Assembly (NCBI GenBank): GCA_963848675.1
Contig: CAWKEY010000032.1
Coordinates: forward strand, 12,772-76,771
Source: CAWKEY01 sp963848675
GTDB lineage: Bacteria; Pseudomonadota; Gammaproteobacteria; Methylococcales; Methylomonadaceae
Direction of reading: 5' to 3'
DNA length: 64,000 bases
The first letter of the stretch is position 1. Every line of letters begins with the position of its first letter. This document shows, piece after piece, positions 1 through 9,250 of the stretch. The translations under genes were made by a program, and so were the position numbers. The notes beneath the pieces are model-generated. The model was given only the letters and a program-made list of their open reading frames with translations. It made no database searches and was not told where the DNA came from.

Positions 1-689
1 TGCTGAGCCTCTTCAACTTCGTGCAGGGTTTCATGAACATGGATATGGACAGGCAGTTCCAGTTCATCGGCAAACATGCGGATTTTTTTCAAGGGTTCAT
101 CCGAGACCGTGTAAGGTGCATGGGGCGCAAAAGGCGTGGAGATTAACGGCTGATGGCGCAACTGATCATGCAGGGCCAGGCCTTTTTCAATATAGGCCTC
201 GCTGTTTTCCGCCCAGACCGACGGGAAATCAATGACAATCAGGCCGATGCTCGCGCGTATGCCGTGATGTATGGCTTGGGCTGCGGTGATTTCCGGGAAA
301 AAATACATATCATTAAAGCAGGTGGTTCCACCCAGAATCATCTCGGCAATGGCCAGATCGGTGCCGTCTTTCACAAACGCTTCGCTCATCCATTTTTGCT
401 CCAGCGGCCAAATATGCTTGGCAAGCCAGTCCATCAGGTGCAAATCATCGGCGATGCCGCGCATCAGCGTCATCGCGGCATGGGTATGACTGTTGATTAA
501 ACCCGGCAGTAAGGCATGATGTTGCAGATTTTCGGTAGTCGTCCCCTGATATTTTTGCTGGGCCAGCGCGGTAGGCAGCAGATCGATAATCCGCCCGCCG
601 TCTATAACCAGTGTGTGGTGTTCATGGGTTACGGATTCCGGTTCAACGGGTATAATCCAGCGCGCATGAATGAGGGTGTCGACGATCAT
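1..689 (-). CDS. mtaD: 5'-methylthioadenosine/S-adenosylhomocysteine deaminase (5' part, runs off window)
   Basis: Amidohydrolase of the TRZ/ATZ family, which deaminates methylthioadenosine or S-adenosylhomocysteine to the inosine forms. Translating the complement from the ATG at 689 gives an open frame to the window edge. The metal-binding HTHAAM motif (His68 and His70) follows LLPGLINS. A further HAPYTVS segment and an HIHVHE segment lie near the cut end. About 229 of roughly 440 residues are present. It is divergent from mtnA, so both sit in methylthioadenosine salvage. Other TRZ/ATZ enzymes share these motifs, so the exact substrate is inferred from the family look and the neighbour. Confidence 0.85.
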   Translation of the reverse strand, partial: MIVDTLIHARWIIPVEPESVTHEHHTLVIDGGRIIDLLPTALAQQKYQGTTTENLQHHALLPGLINSHTHAAMTLMRGIADDLHLMDWLAKHIWPLEQKWMSEAFVKDGTDLAIAEMILGGTTCFNDMYFFPEITAAQAIHHGIRASIGLIVIDFPSVWAENSEAYIEKGLALHDQLRHQPLISTPFAPHAPYTVSDEPLKKIRMFADELELPVHIHVHETLHEVEEAQ

Positions 690-755
690 GAATTTTCCTG
701 TGTATAGAATTGGGTTAGCGATAGAGACTTGAAAGTATTTAATATAAAGCTGATA

Positions 756-830
756 ACCACGAAGGACACGAAGTTTCAAAATTTTGATCTACTTGGTTAT
801 TTTCTTCGTGTCCTTCGTGCTCTTCGTGGT
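756..830. repeat. Palindromic intergenic repeat, copy 1
   Basis: The left arm CCACGAAGGACACGAAG and a right arm reading CTTCGTGTCCTTCGTG then CTCTTCGTGG can fold into a long imperfect hairpin around an AT-rich loop. A related copy lies at 2797-2886 with the same outer arms and a similar flank (AATAATG-GTATT). It looks like a dispersed small repeat family with no coding capacity. It sits between the divergent mtaD and mtnA genes, about 110 bases ahead of mtnA. Confidence 0.75.
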
Positions 831-943
831 GAATAATGTGTATTCACGAAAACTTTCATAGCCTAGATAGTGTAACCCGGCATTTTTCTTCTACTTATAT
901 AATTGTGAAATTATAACTTTTTACCAATGGGTTTAGATAAATA

Positions 944-1981
944 ATGACTCTGCAAAATGATAAATCGGTTCAGGCACTGCACTGGACGGGCGAGACGTTA
1001 AAGGTGCTGGATCAGCGCCAGCTCCCTGAAACCAGTGTTTACGATGAATACAGCGATGCGGCCGGCGTGACCGAAGCGATCATGACCATGCGCGTGCGGG
1101 GCGCACCGGCCATTGGTATTGCCGCGGCTTATGGTGTCGTGCTTTCAGTCAAACAGCATTATGCTGAGGACTCGAATGGCTGGCGACAAAAAGTAGCGGC
1201 CGATATTGAGATGTTGGCAAAATCGAGGCCGACCGCGGTCAATTTGTTTTGGGCATTGGATCAGATGAAGACGCTGCTGAGTCAGTTGCTTGATAACCCT
1301 TTGGCGGCCCTTTTAGCCTGTGCCGAGAAAATCCATGCCGATGATATTGCAGCCAATCACCGCATGGGTGAGCTGGGTGCCGATTTGTTGGCCGGTGCAA
1401 AAGGAGTGATGACACACTGCAATACCGGCGCATTGGCAACCGGCGGTCACGGTACGGCCTTGGGTGTCATCCGTACTGCCTATCAACGGCAGCCGTTAAA
1501 GGTTTATGCTGGAGAAACGCGGCCCTGGAATCAGGGCGCCCGCCTGACTGTGTGGGAGCTGGCGCAAGACTTTATTCCTGTGACTCTGATTGCCGACTCA
1601 GCGGCGGCCTGGCTGATGAAAACAGGCGCCATAGACTGGGTGATCGTGGGCGCGGACCGCATTGCCGCCAATGGCGATACCGCTAATAAAATCGGCACCT
1701 ATTCTTTAGCGGTGCTGGCGAAACAGCATGGTGTCAAGGTCATGGTGGTGGCGCCCACTTCAAGCATAGACTGGACTATCGACAAAGGCAGCCAGATTGA
1801 AATTGAACAGCGCAATCCCAATGAATTATTGCCGGCCTGTTACCTCACAGAGGGCTCTTTGGTCAGCGCCTGGAATCCGGTCTTTGACGTGACGCCGGCA
1901 GAATTGATTTCAGCGATTGTGACCGAACGCGGTGTGGTAATGAATCCGTCTGAACAGGGTGTAAGAGGTTTAAAAACATGA
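944..1981 (+). CDS. mtnA: S-methyl-5-thioribose-1-phosphate isomerase
   Basis: Isomerises 5-methylthioribose-1-phosphate to 5-methylthioribulose-1-phosphate in the methionine salvage pathway (cytosolic). The 345-residue length is typical of the family. Visible family motifs are GAPAIGIAAAYG, HCNTGALATGG with the presumed catalytic Cys159, and VGADRIAANGDTANKIGT with the presumed catalytic Asp238. An in-frame TAA lies just upstream of the ATG, and no strong ribosome site is seen. The last codons overlap the start of the next gene (ATGA), so the two are probably translated together. The divergent MTA/SAH deaminase supports a salvage role. Confidence 0.95.
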   Translation: MTLQNDKSVQALHWTGETLKVLDQRQLPETSVYDEYSDAAGVTEAIMTMRVRGAPAIGIAAAYGVVLSVKQHYAEDSNGWRQKVAADIEMLAKSRPTAVNLFWALDQMKTLLSQLLDNPLAALLACAEKIHADDIAANHRMGELGADLLAGAKGVMTHCNTGALATGGHGTALGVIRTAYQRQPLKVYAGETRPWNQGARLTVWELAQDFIPVTLIADSAAAWLMKTGAIDWVIVGADRIAANGDTANKIGTYSLAVLAKQHGVKVMVVAPTSSIDWTIDKGSQIEIEQRNPNELLPACYLTEGSLVSAWNPVFDVTPAELISAIVTERGVVMNPSEQGVRGLKT

Positions 1982-2694
1982 AATTTGATAAAAAAGGCAA
2001 CAATCCGCTGTTAACGCTGGGCTATTTCTTCAAGGGTCTGAAATTACTGGGCAGCCCCCAATTGCGCACGTTTCTGATTATTCCGGTACTGATCAATCTG
2101 GTGCTGTACAGCGTAGCGTTAGTGCTGGGTTATATTTACATTGAAGAGCTGATCGCCCGCTTTATTCCCAGCTGGCTGGAGTGGTTAAGCTGGATTTTGT
2201 GGCCCTTGTTTTTCATCAGCTTTTTTATCGCCGGTTTTTTTACCTTTACAGTACTGGCCAACATGCTGGCGGCGCCGTTTTATGGGAAACTTGCCGCAAA
2301 AACCCTGGCTGTTATTAAAGGGCAGTCTGGCGCAATTGTCGAACAGCCTTTGGCCAAGGTGATGGCGGCCGAGTTCAAGCGCGCCGCTTATCTGGCCACC
2401 CGGGCTTTGCCCTTGCTGCTGCTGTTTGTTATTCCAGGCATCAATATTATCGCGCCATTTCTGTGGGCGCTATTTGGCGCCTGGGGCATGGCTTTGGAAT
2501 ATATGGCGTATCCGCTGGAAAACGAGGGCCTGCTGTTTTCAGAACAGAAACAGCTGCTTAAAAGTCTAAGACTGGGCGCATTAAGTTTTGGCGGCATTAC
2601 CATGCTGGGGTTGACGCTACCGTTGTTGAATATCGTGGTCGCGCCTGCCGCCGTGATTGGTGCAACGATTTATTTTAATGAGGTAAAAGCTTGA
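1978..2694 (+). CDS. cysZ: CysZ-like EI24-family membrane protein
   Basis: Integral membrane protein of 238 residues resembling CysZ/EI24. In E. coli CysZ supports sulfate uptake for cysteine synthesis. The N-terminus has the family pattern GLKLLGSPQLRTFLIIPVL, then hydrophobic stretches near residues 30-55, 65-95, 140-175 and 205-230, with NMLAAPFYGKLA in the expected middle loop. It begins inside the end of mtnA (ATGA), suggesting co-transcription with a sulfur salvage gene. The specific sulfate role is carried over from the family and not shown here. Confidence 0.75.
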   Translation: MKFDKKGNNPLLTLGYFFKGLKLLGSPQLRTFLIIPVLINLVLYSVALVLGYIYIEELIARFIPSWLEWLSWILWPLFFISFFIAGFFTFTVLANMLAAPFYGKLAAKTLAVIKGQSGAIVEQPLAKVMAAEFKRAAYLATRALPLLLLFVIPGINIIAPFLWALFGAWGMALEYMAYPLENEGLLFSEQKQLLKSLRLGALSFGGITMLGLTLPLLNIVVAPAAVIGATIYFNEVKA

Positions 2695-2796
2695 TACTAA
2701 AAAACGGCTATTTGTCCACGAAATAAAGCGATATGCTTCGGCTATGACTCAGCACAATGTTGTGTTCCGCAGTCATTCATCCTAAAAAAAGCATTT

Positions 2797-2886
2797 CACC
2801 ACGAAGGTCACGAAGAACATGAAGTTTCAATATATTGATTTACTTAATTATTTTCTTCGTGTCCTACGTGATCTTGGTGGTAAATA
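2797..2886. repeat. Palindromic intergenic repeat, copy 2
   Basis: Second copy of the repeat at 756-830. CCACGAAGGTCACGAAG and CTTCGTGTCCTACGTG arms flank an AT-rich centre (TATTGATTTACTTAATTA). It lies between the convergent cysZ and mtaB genes and could serve as a two-way transcription stop, although there is no clean T-tract. Confidence 0.7.
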
Positions 2887-2906
2887 ATGAGTATTAAGGG
2901 ATACTT

Positions 2907-4199
2907 TTACAGCCTATTAATCTCGGCGATCATATAATCTTTACAGGCGGAGATTATTTTGGCGCTGATAATCTGATTCTCAAGAGATTCGTCCTGATTG
3001 ATGATACAGCCCACACGCAGATAGTTGGGCGTGTAACCAAATGCCATGGCTTTACCGCCGTCCAATTGTTCCCGGCTTCCTTCCCACAAGACTGGAAATT
3101 CCTGGCCGACATTGTCCGCAAAAAAATCCAGTTTCATGGTGTTGGCAAAATGATGCAGCTGCTGGCTGCGCTGTTTTTTGATTTCGTTGCTGACCTGTCC
3201 CGGCAGTGTGGCGGCTTTGGTGCCTTCACGTTTGGAATAGGTGAAGATATGGATATGGCCGAAGCCGGTTTGCTTGATGAAATCAAAACTTTCCTGCCAT
3301 TCCTGCTCGGTTTCACCGGGAAAGCCGACAATGATGTCTGTAGTGATATTGAAGTGTGGTATTTGCGCTCTCAGCCGGCTGACGATGGCGGCAAACTCCT
3401 GGGTTTTACAGCGCCGCGCCATGCGGCGTAAGACTGCATCCGAGCCGCTTTGCAAAGGCAGGTGCAGATGTGGCATTAAACGCGGATTGTCGAAGAGCGC
3501 AAAGAAATCACCCGTTAATTCCCAGGGTTCCAAAGAGCCCAAGCGCAGCCGTGGAATGTCGGTTTCCGCCAGAATGGCTTTGATTAAATCGACGATATCC
3601 AGATTCCGATCGCTGCCATAGCCGCCCAAATGCACGCCGGTTAGAATGACTTCGTCGATATTTTGACGGTGCAGGGCATTGATTTCATCGATAACATCGG
3701 TAATCGCCCGGCTTTTTTCCTCGCCCCGGGCTACCGTGACGATGCAAAAAGTGCAGCGATAACGGCAGCCATCCTGAACCTTAACAAAGGCGCGCTGCCG
3801 CCCGCGGGTGAATAAAGAAATCTCGCCCGGTTCAGTCGACATCGCGGGCATACTCTCTACATTCAGTTCGGCCAGCGTTTTTTCCACCAGCTGATCTTTA
3901 TTCTTGTTGCTGACCACCAGATCCACGCCCATTAACGTTGCGGCTTCATCTTCATTTAAGGTGGCGTAACATCCGCTGACCACGAGCTTGGCTTGCGGAT
4001 TATCGCGGTGTATGCGGCGTATGAGCTGGCGTGACTTTCTGGCTGCATCCTGGGTGACGGCGCAGGAATTGATAATGACCAGATGGGCCGCCTGAGCATC
4101 TGGGGTAATTTGATGACCGGATTTTTGGAAAGCCTGCGCCCAGGTTTCCAATTCTGCTTCATTCAGGCGGCAGCCGAGTGTCTTGAGGTGGATATTCAT
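2907..4199 (-). CDS. mtaB: tRNA (t6A37) methylthiotransferase MtaB
   Basis: Radical-SAM methylthiotransferase that converts t6A to ms2t6A at position 37 of tRNAs. An N-terminal UPF0004 domain has Cys residues in KTLGCRLNEAE and NSCAVT. The radical-SAM core carries DGCRYRCTFCIVTVARG, and a TRAM-like C-terminus follows. I start at the ATG at 4199 (MNIHLKTLGC), because a longer frame to 4253 would overlap the upstream gene by about 50 bases and adds unconserved residues. It starts five bases past the stop of the upstream gene, so it is probably co-transcribed with it. The CR-LNEAE variant favours MtaB over MiaB or RimO. Confidence 0.92.
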   Translation of the reverse strand: MNIHLKTLGCRLNEAELETWAQAFQKSGHQITPDAQAAHLVIINSCAVTQDAARKSRQLIRRIHRDNPQAKLVVSGCYATLNEDEAATLMGVDLVVSNKNKDQLVEKTLAELNVESMPAMSTEPGEISLFTRGRQRAFVKVQDGCRYRCTFCIVTVARGEEKSRAITDVIDEINALHRQNIDEVILTGVHLGGYGSDRNLDIVDLIKAILAETDIPRLRLGSLEPWELTGDFFALFDNPRLMPHLHLPLQSGSDAVLRRMARRCKTQEFAAIVSRLRAQIPHFNITTDIIVGFPGETEQEWQESFDFIKQTGFGHIHIFTYSKREGTKAATLPGQVSNEIKKQRSQQLHHFANTMKLDFFADNVGQEFPVLWEGSREQLDGGKAMAFGYTPNYLRVGCIINQDESLENQIISAKIISACKDYMIAEINRL

Positions 4200-4203
4200 A
4201 TAA

Positions 4204-5433
4204 TCAGCCAAAGAACCAATAGGCAATAAAAATCGCGGCGATGATGCCGGCAAAATCGGCGATTATCCCACAACCCGCGGCGTGGCGAATATTTTTGATG
4301 CCGACGGCGCCAAAGTAGATGGCCAGTACATAAAAGGTGGTTTCGGTGCTGCCCTGGATGATACAGGAAAGGCGGCCGGCAAAGGAATCCGGGCCTAATG
4401 TTTTCATGGTATCGATCATCATGGCCCGGGCGCCGCTGCCGCTGAACGGTTTGATGAAGGCGGTGGGCAGTGCATCGATAAAACGGCCGTCCAGCCTGAA
4501 TAAACCGGCAAGATAGCGCGCCAGATCATTCAACAATTCCAGTGCGCCGCTGGCCCTGAACACGCCAATCGCAACCAGCATGGCGACCAGATAGGGGACA
4601 ATTGTCACGGCGGTCTGAAAACCCTCCTTAGCGCCATCAATAAAAGCCTCATACGCATTAATGCCCTTGAGAATTGCACCGGCAATAAAAGTGACGACCA
4701 ATGAATACAGGATGACATTGCTGATCAAGGCCGACTGCGCCAGCATTTGCGGTTGCGGTAACGATGCAAAATAGCCCACTATGCCGCCCACAGCCAATGT
4801 AAATCCGCCCAGATAAGTCATTACCACTTTATCCAGCAGGTTGATTCTTTGCACGGCTGCCACGGCCAGCAGTCCCGCCAGCGTGGAGATATAGGTTGCG
4901 ATCAGTATCGGGATAAACACATCGGTCGGATTGGCTGCCCCGAGCTGCGCCCGATACGTAAAAACCGTCACCGGAAACAGCGTCACCGATGAGGTGTTGA
5001 TGACCAGAAACAGGATTTGCGCGTTGCTGGCCGTTTCAGGCGTCGGGTTAAGCGTTTGCAGTTCCTTCATCGCCTTGATGCCCAGGGGTGTGGCGGCGTT
5101 GTCCAGACCCAGGGCATTGGCTGCGATATTCATGACCATGGCGCCCAGGGCCGGATGGTCTTTCGGCACCTCGGGCATCAGACGGCTAAATAAGGGCCTG
5201 AGACTTTGCGTTAACAGCAGTATAAAGCCGCTGCGTTCTCCTACCCGCATAATGCCCAGCCATAAAGCCAATACCCCGGTCAAGCCCAGCGCTATTTCAA
5301 ACGCCGATTTGGCCAGACTAAACATCGCGGTCATGATCTCTGCAAAAACCTGCTGGTCACCCAGAACAACGAGTTTAAACAGCGCAGTGAAAAAGGCGGC
5401 GAGGAAAAAGAAAATCCAGATGATGTTTAGCAT
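4204..5433 (-). CDS. SpmA-SpmB fusion, nucleoside-recognition (Gate) membrane protein
   Basis: Membrane protein of 409 residues in which SpmA-like and SpmB-like halves are joined, as is usual in non-spore-forming Gram-negative bacteria. The first half shows NIAANALGLDNAATPLG and FLVINTSSVTLFPVT. The second half shows IVPYLVAMLVAIGVFRASG and GSTETTFYVLAIYFGAVGI, typical of the Gate domain. About ten hydrophobic segments are visible. The biochemical function of the family outside sporulation is unknown, and a transport role is only inferred from the fold. It lies immediately upstream of mtaB. Confidence 0.85.
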   Translation of the reverse strand: MLNIIWIFFFLAAFFTALFKLVVLGDQQVFAEIMTAMFSLAKSAFEIALGLTGVLALWLGIMRVGERSGFILLLTQSLRPLFSRLMPEVPKDHPALGAMVMNIAANALGLDNAATPLGIKAMKELQTLNPTPETASNAQILFLVINTSSVTLFPVTVFTYRAQLGAANPTDVFIPILIATYISTLAGLLAVAAVQRINLLDKVVMTYLGGFTLAVGGIVGYFASLPQPQMLAQSALISNVILYSLVVTFIAGAILKGINAYEAFIDGAKEGFQTAVTIVPYLVAMLVAIGVFRASGALELLNDLARYLAGLFRLDGRFIDALPTAFIKPFSGSGARAMMIDTMKTLGPDSFAGRLSCIIQGSTETTFYVLAIYFGAVGIKNIRHAAGCGIIADFAGIIAAIFIAYWFFG

Positions 5434-5565
5434 GTGTTTGGTGGTATTGCCCTGCCATTGACTGGCCCGGTTTCAAGACAGTTTTAGTAGCAAGCCGGTG
5501 CACTAAGAGCCTTTTAATGACGAGCTTCAAGTTGGCTTTCCTGCTCTCTGTAATGCAATAGAGTA

Positions 5566-5584
5566 ACCCCGGGTTTTGCCGGGA
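5566..5584. terminator. Possible weak hairpin between regulator and SpmAB gene
   Basis: CCCCGGGTTTTGCCGGG forms a short GC stem with a small loop, 80 bases past the stop of the sigma-54 activator. There is no T-run, so it is at best a weak terminator for the long leftward operon. Confidence 0.3.
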
Positions 5585-5663
5585 ATAATTTGGCTGATTG
5601 GTAAAAACTTCAGTTTAGCAGTGAAATTATACAAATAATGCAGTTATGCCTAATGAAGAAAAC

Positions 5664-7055
5664 TCAATCCTGGATTTTAAGGTTGTATTTGCGCACCCGG
5701 TAGCGCAGGGTTTCGCGGGTAGCGCCCAAGGCACGGGCGGCGGCGGTGAGGTTGTTATCGGCCCGGTCGAGGGCTGTCTTGATGATGAAGCGGTCCATGT
5801 CATCCAGCGCCATGCTGCCATCCAGAGGCAGGTTAATACAATCTTTAGATACCTCGCCAGCGCCTGAGACAGTGCTGTCCTGGCCCGGCAATTGCAGCCA
5901 TTGCCCCGGAAAATCAGGCCCATCAGAAAATAAAACGCAGCGTTCAATGACATTGCGCAATTCCCGTACATTACCTGGCCAGCCATGCGCTCTAAATTTG
6001 TTCCAGACTTCGGGCGGAATATTTCTGACCTGACGGCCGGCTTTGGCGTTGTATTCGGCGACGAACAAGGGCACCAGTTCGTCCAGATCTTCTTTAGCCT
6101 CACGCAGCGGCGGCAGCAGCACGCGGAATACGCTTAGGCGATGATACAAATCAGCCCGGAAACTGCCGTCTTGTGCCATTTTTTCCAGATCACGGTTGCT
6201 GGCTGCGATAATTTGCACGTTGACATTGATTTCCTTTTCACCGCCCAGGCGCCGCACCTTATGATCTTCAATGGCTTTCAGCAATTTGGCCTGTAAATCC
6301 AGCGGCATTTCGCCGATCTCATCCATAAACAAGGTGCCGCCATCGGCCTGTTCCAATAAGCCCCGATGCCGTCCTGCTGCGCCGGTAAAGGCTCCGGGTT
6401 CGTGACCGAATAATTCCGACTCCAGCAATTCTCTGGGCAATGCCGCGCAATTCACTTCGATCATCGGTTGCTCTGCGCGCGGGCCGCCATAATGCAGAAT
6501 GCGCGCGACCAGGCCTTTGCCGGTGCCGCTTTCGCCGCCGATAATCAGGGCGCTGAAAGGCACTTGTGTGAGCCGCGTGAGTAATTGCCGGATTTGCTGG
6601 GCCTGATGGCTATGCCCTACATAAGCCTGCGGCGAATAGCGCCGGTGGCCTTGCCGGGTTTGATCAATCACCCGGCGTTGTATGGAGGCGCTGCGGGCTG
6701 CACTGGTGACTATCAAATCAAGACGCTCGAGGTCGCAGGGCTTTTCCAGAAAATCATAGGCACCCAGGCGCAAGGCCCTGACCGAATCCGGTACACTGCC
6801 GTAACCGGTCAAAAACAACCATTCGGTGTAAGCGACGTCTTTTTTATGTTTTTCCATGAAATCCAGGGCATTACCATCCGGCAAATTCATATCGGAAAGA
6901 ATCAGCAGGGGTTCAACCCGCTGTTTAAACAATAAGGCTTTTGCTTCGGCCAGACTGGCTGCCAACACCACCTCCCAGCCGGATTGGCGATAGTGGCGCG
7001 ACAGCTCCGAGCCGAGCAGTTTTTCATCCTCGATAATAAGCAGGGTTTCCATCAT
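5664..7055 (-). CDS. Sigma-54-dependent response regulator (NtrC family)
   Basis: Enhancer-binding activator of sigma-54 RNA polymerase with three domains. The receiver (about 1-120) has phospho-acceptor Asp55 in LSDMNLPDG. The AAA+ domain (about 148-385) has Walker A GESGTGKG near 174-181, GAFTGA at 221-226 for sigma-54 contact, and Walker B LFMDEIGEM. A Fis-type helix-turn-helix (TRETLRYRVRKY) ends the 463-residue protein. It overlaps the kinase gene by four bases (ATGA), forming a cognate pair. Both close the long operon containing the Ehr-like complex, so that operon is a plausible target. I could not find a clear -24/-12 promoter. Confidence 0.93.
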   Translation of the reverse strand: MMETLLIIEDEKLLGSELSRHYRQSGWEVVLAASLAEAKALLFKQRVEPLLILSDMNLPDGNALDFMEKHKKDVAYTEWLFLTGYGSVPDSVRALRLGAYDFLEKPCDLERLDLIVTSAARSASIQRRVIDQTRQGHRRYSPQAYVGHSHQAQQIRQLLTRLTQVPFSALIIGGESGTGKGLVARILHYGGPRAEQPMIEVNCAALPRELLESELFGHEPGAFTGAAGRHRGLLEQADGGTLFMDEIGEMPLDLQAKLLKAIEDHKVRRLGGEKEINVNVQIIAASNRDLEKMAQDGSFRADLYHRLSVFRVLLPPLREAKEDLDELVPLFVAEYNAKAGRQVRNIPPEVWNKFRAHGWPGNVRELRNVIERCVLFSDGPDFPGQWLQLPGQDSTVSGAGEVSKDCINLPLDGSMALDDMDRFIIKTALDRADNNLTAAARALGATRETLRYRVRKYNLKIQD

Positions 7056-8503
7056 GATTGTTTACTCATCGGTTGACCACTGGGCAGCACGATTGATACC
7101 CGCGCCCCATGAGGAAGCTGATTACTCAGCGTGATACTGCCGCCCATGTCTTTGACAAAACGCTGCACCATGGCCAGTCCCAAACCGGTACCGCGTTGAC
7201 GGCTGGTACGGAAGGGGCGAATACCGTGTTCCAGCATGTCCTTGGAAAAACCGGGGCCATTGTCCAGCACATTGATATGTAATCCGTGCTGATCCTCGCG
7301 TATCTGAACATCTATGCATCCTGAGCCGTCTTCAAGCGCATCGGCCGCATTCAGCAATAAATTTAATACGGCCTGCCGCAGCCCGCTCTCCGGCAAATGG
7401 ACCGGCAATGGGCCGGAGGCATCCAGTTGCAGGCGAATGGATTCGTCGATTTGATAACGGGTCAGTGTCAGCAAATCGCGAATCAATGCGACCACATCAA
7501 AATTTGTTGCCAACTCCGGCGTATGCCGGCTTTTTTCAAGCATCTCATTGAGCATGTTCGCCAGACGTTTTAATTCGGCGCTGATCAAATCCAGCCTTTC
7601 CAGTTGATCGGGATTATCGGTTTCACGGCGAAAATTACTGAATGCCATTTGAATGCCGGCCAGGGGATTGCGGATCTCGTGCGCCAGCTCGGCGGCGACT
7701 TCGCCTATCGCTGCCAGCCGTTCTGCCCGCGCCAGACTGTATTGCTGTTCCAGTAAGGCCTGGGTGGCCAGCCGCACTTCATGTTGCAAGGACTGGGCAT
7801 GTAAACGCTTGGCTTCTTCCAGTTCGGCAAGATGATTGACCATCTCGTTGTAACTGTTGAAAACCGGCAGTAATAAGGGATCAAGATGGTCTGTTGTGAT
7901 TGGACTGAAATCTTCTTCGACCAGGCGTTGCAATAACTGTTTTAGGTCATTGAGCGGATACAGTATGCGAAAATGCAAGAACAGCAGCGCCACCAGTAAT
8001 GTCCAGGTCAAAATTAATAACGCCACATCCAGCTCGGCTTCGGTATCGCTACTGATGTCCTGCAACAAGCTTTCTCGTTGCGATGCTTCTTTATCCAGCG
8101 TTGCACTCATGACCTTCAGCGCCGTTATCAGGCGCGTGTTTTTTTCTATCTTGTCCAGCGTGCCGACATCGGCTATCAGGCCTCTGACCGTTTCCAGGCT
8201 GTCGCGGGTATCCGCTGACAAATAACGCGGATCGGCTATTAACACATCCATGTCAGTCAGTGTTTTGGCCAGGGCGGCTGAGGACAGAGCCGGCGTAGTG
8301 TCGGTGAGGTATTCAATCAGCGATTGCTGCAGGCCCACCGATACATTTTGTATGCGGTGGGAATGATTGACATACGACAGCACCGTCTCAAAACGGTGCA
8401 GGTTGCGCCAGATCATGCCGCCCAGTATCGCCAACGCCAGCAATAACAGCCCCAGAAAAGCCAGGCCACGAAGTTGAGCGGGACGGTAGAAAAGTGGTTT
8501 CAC
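7052..8503 (-). CDS. Membrane sensor histidine kinase, partner of the sigma-54 regulator
   Basis: Two-component kinase of 483 residues. TM segments lie near 12-32 and 158-178 and enclose a mostly helical periplasmic region of about 125 residues. After a linker comes the H-box ELAHEIRNPLAGIQMAF. The ATPase domain carries NLLLNAADAL, DNGPGFSKD and RGTGLGLAMVQRF. Domain order resembles GlrK/NtrB-type kinases that pair with sigma-54 activators. It starts 18 bases past the stop of the beta-barrel gene and overlaps the regulator start, so all appear co-transcribed. The input signal is unknown. Confidence 0.92.
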   Translation of the reverse strand: MKPLFYRPAQLRGLAFLGLLLLALAILGGMIWRNLHRFETVLSYVNHSHRIQNVSVGLQQSLIEYLTDTTPALSSAALAKTLTDMDVLIADPRYLSADTRDSLETVRGLIADVGTLDKIEKNTRLITALKVMSATLDKEASQRESLLQDISSDTEAELDVALLILTWTLLVALLFLHFRILYPLNDLKQLLQRLVEEDFSPITTDHLDPLLLPVFNSYNEMVNHLAELEEAKRLHAQSLQHEVRLATQALLEQQYSLARAERLAAIGEVAAELAHEIRNPLAGIQMAFSNFRRETDNPDQLERLDLISAELKRLANMLNEMLEKSRHTPELATNFDVVALIRDLLTLTRYQIDESIRLQLDASGPLPVHLPESGLRQAVLNLLLNAADALEDGSGCIDVQIREDQHGLHINVLDNGPGFSKDMLEHGIRPFRTSRQRGTGLGLAMVQRFVKDMGGSITLSNQLPHGARVSIVLPSGQPMSKQS

Positions 8504-8520
8504 GAGTGTTTTGCTTGCTC

Positions 8521-9237
8521 TTAATATTTGAATAACACATTAACGGCCAGATAATGATACATCCGGTCAGAGCCGGTCGCCTTGCGGATATAATTATTCA
8601 TATAACCGATTTCAGTATTAGTGTGCTTGTTGAAATTATAACCGAGGCCTGCAAATACACGGTTTTGGTCAAAACCGTCATCGGCGCCGTAGTTGGTTTG
8701 GTTGATATTGGCAAAATATTCTTCCGAACCGATCAGGCTAAAATCGGGCGCAAATGCTAGCGGTACCGATACTTTGATTCGCTGCCGGAAACGCCAGCCC
8801 ACATCACTGCCGGTAGGCATAATACGCTGTTCCAGACGGCTGCGAGTGCTGAGTGTGGCGTAGCTATATTTGTGGCCCCAGCTAAAATCTTGCCAGATGC
8901 GATGTTCGTCAAAAGGTGTTTTGGCGAACGGTTCATCATAAGTTATCCAGGCGTAGCCCAGCCAAACACTGGTTTCTTCGGTTAAGGCATAACCCAGGCC
9001 CGTGCGCACCATGCCCAGTGATAAGCGCGAAGAATCATTGCCGAAGCGTCCGAGGCCCTCGATCATATATTTGAAATTTTTCAATTCGGGATTAAACCGC
9101 CCCAGACTGCCCGTTACTATTACATCACCCCAGGTGTGAAAATCTTCTATCGTGCCGGCGTCTACCGCACCAGAAAGTGTTACACCTAAAAGCGCTAATG
9201 TGCGTGGGCCTATTTTTCTTTTTACCGTCGAGTTCAT
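8521..9237 (-). CDS. DUF2490-like outer-membrane beta-barrel protein
   Basis: Predicted secreted protein of 238 residues with a weak N-terminal signal sequence (TLALLGVTLSGAVDAG), then DFHTWGDVIVTGSLG and alternating-hydrophobic strands such as WVRLGYAWI-type and GWRFRQRIKV segments. The C-terminal residues LAVNVLFKY end in an aromatic, as outer-membrane barrels do. The pattern (F-NPEL-NFKYMIEG, RTGLGYAL, WQDFSW, RSRLEQR) fits the DUF2490 family, of unknown function. It lies 13 bases after the I-subunit gene and 17 before the kinase, placing an outer-membrane component in the same operon as a respiratory-type complex. Confidence 0.75.
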   Translation of the reverse strand: MNSTVKRKIGPRTLALLGVTLSGAVDAGTIEDFHTWGDVIVTGSLGRFNPELKNFKYMIEGLGRFGNDSSRLSLGMVRTGLGYALTEETSVWLGYAWITYDEPFAKTPFDEHRIWQDFSWGHKYSYATLSTRSRLEQRIMPTGSDVGWRFRQRIKVSVPLAFAPDFSLIGSEEYFANINQTNYGADDGFDQNRVFAGLGYNFNKHTNTEIGYMNNYIRKATGSDRMYHYLAVNVLFKY

Positions 9238-9250
9238 TGTCTTCTCTGTG

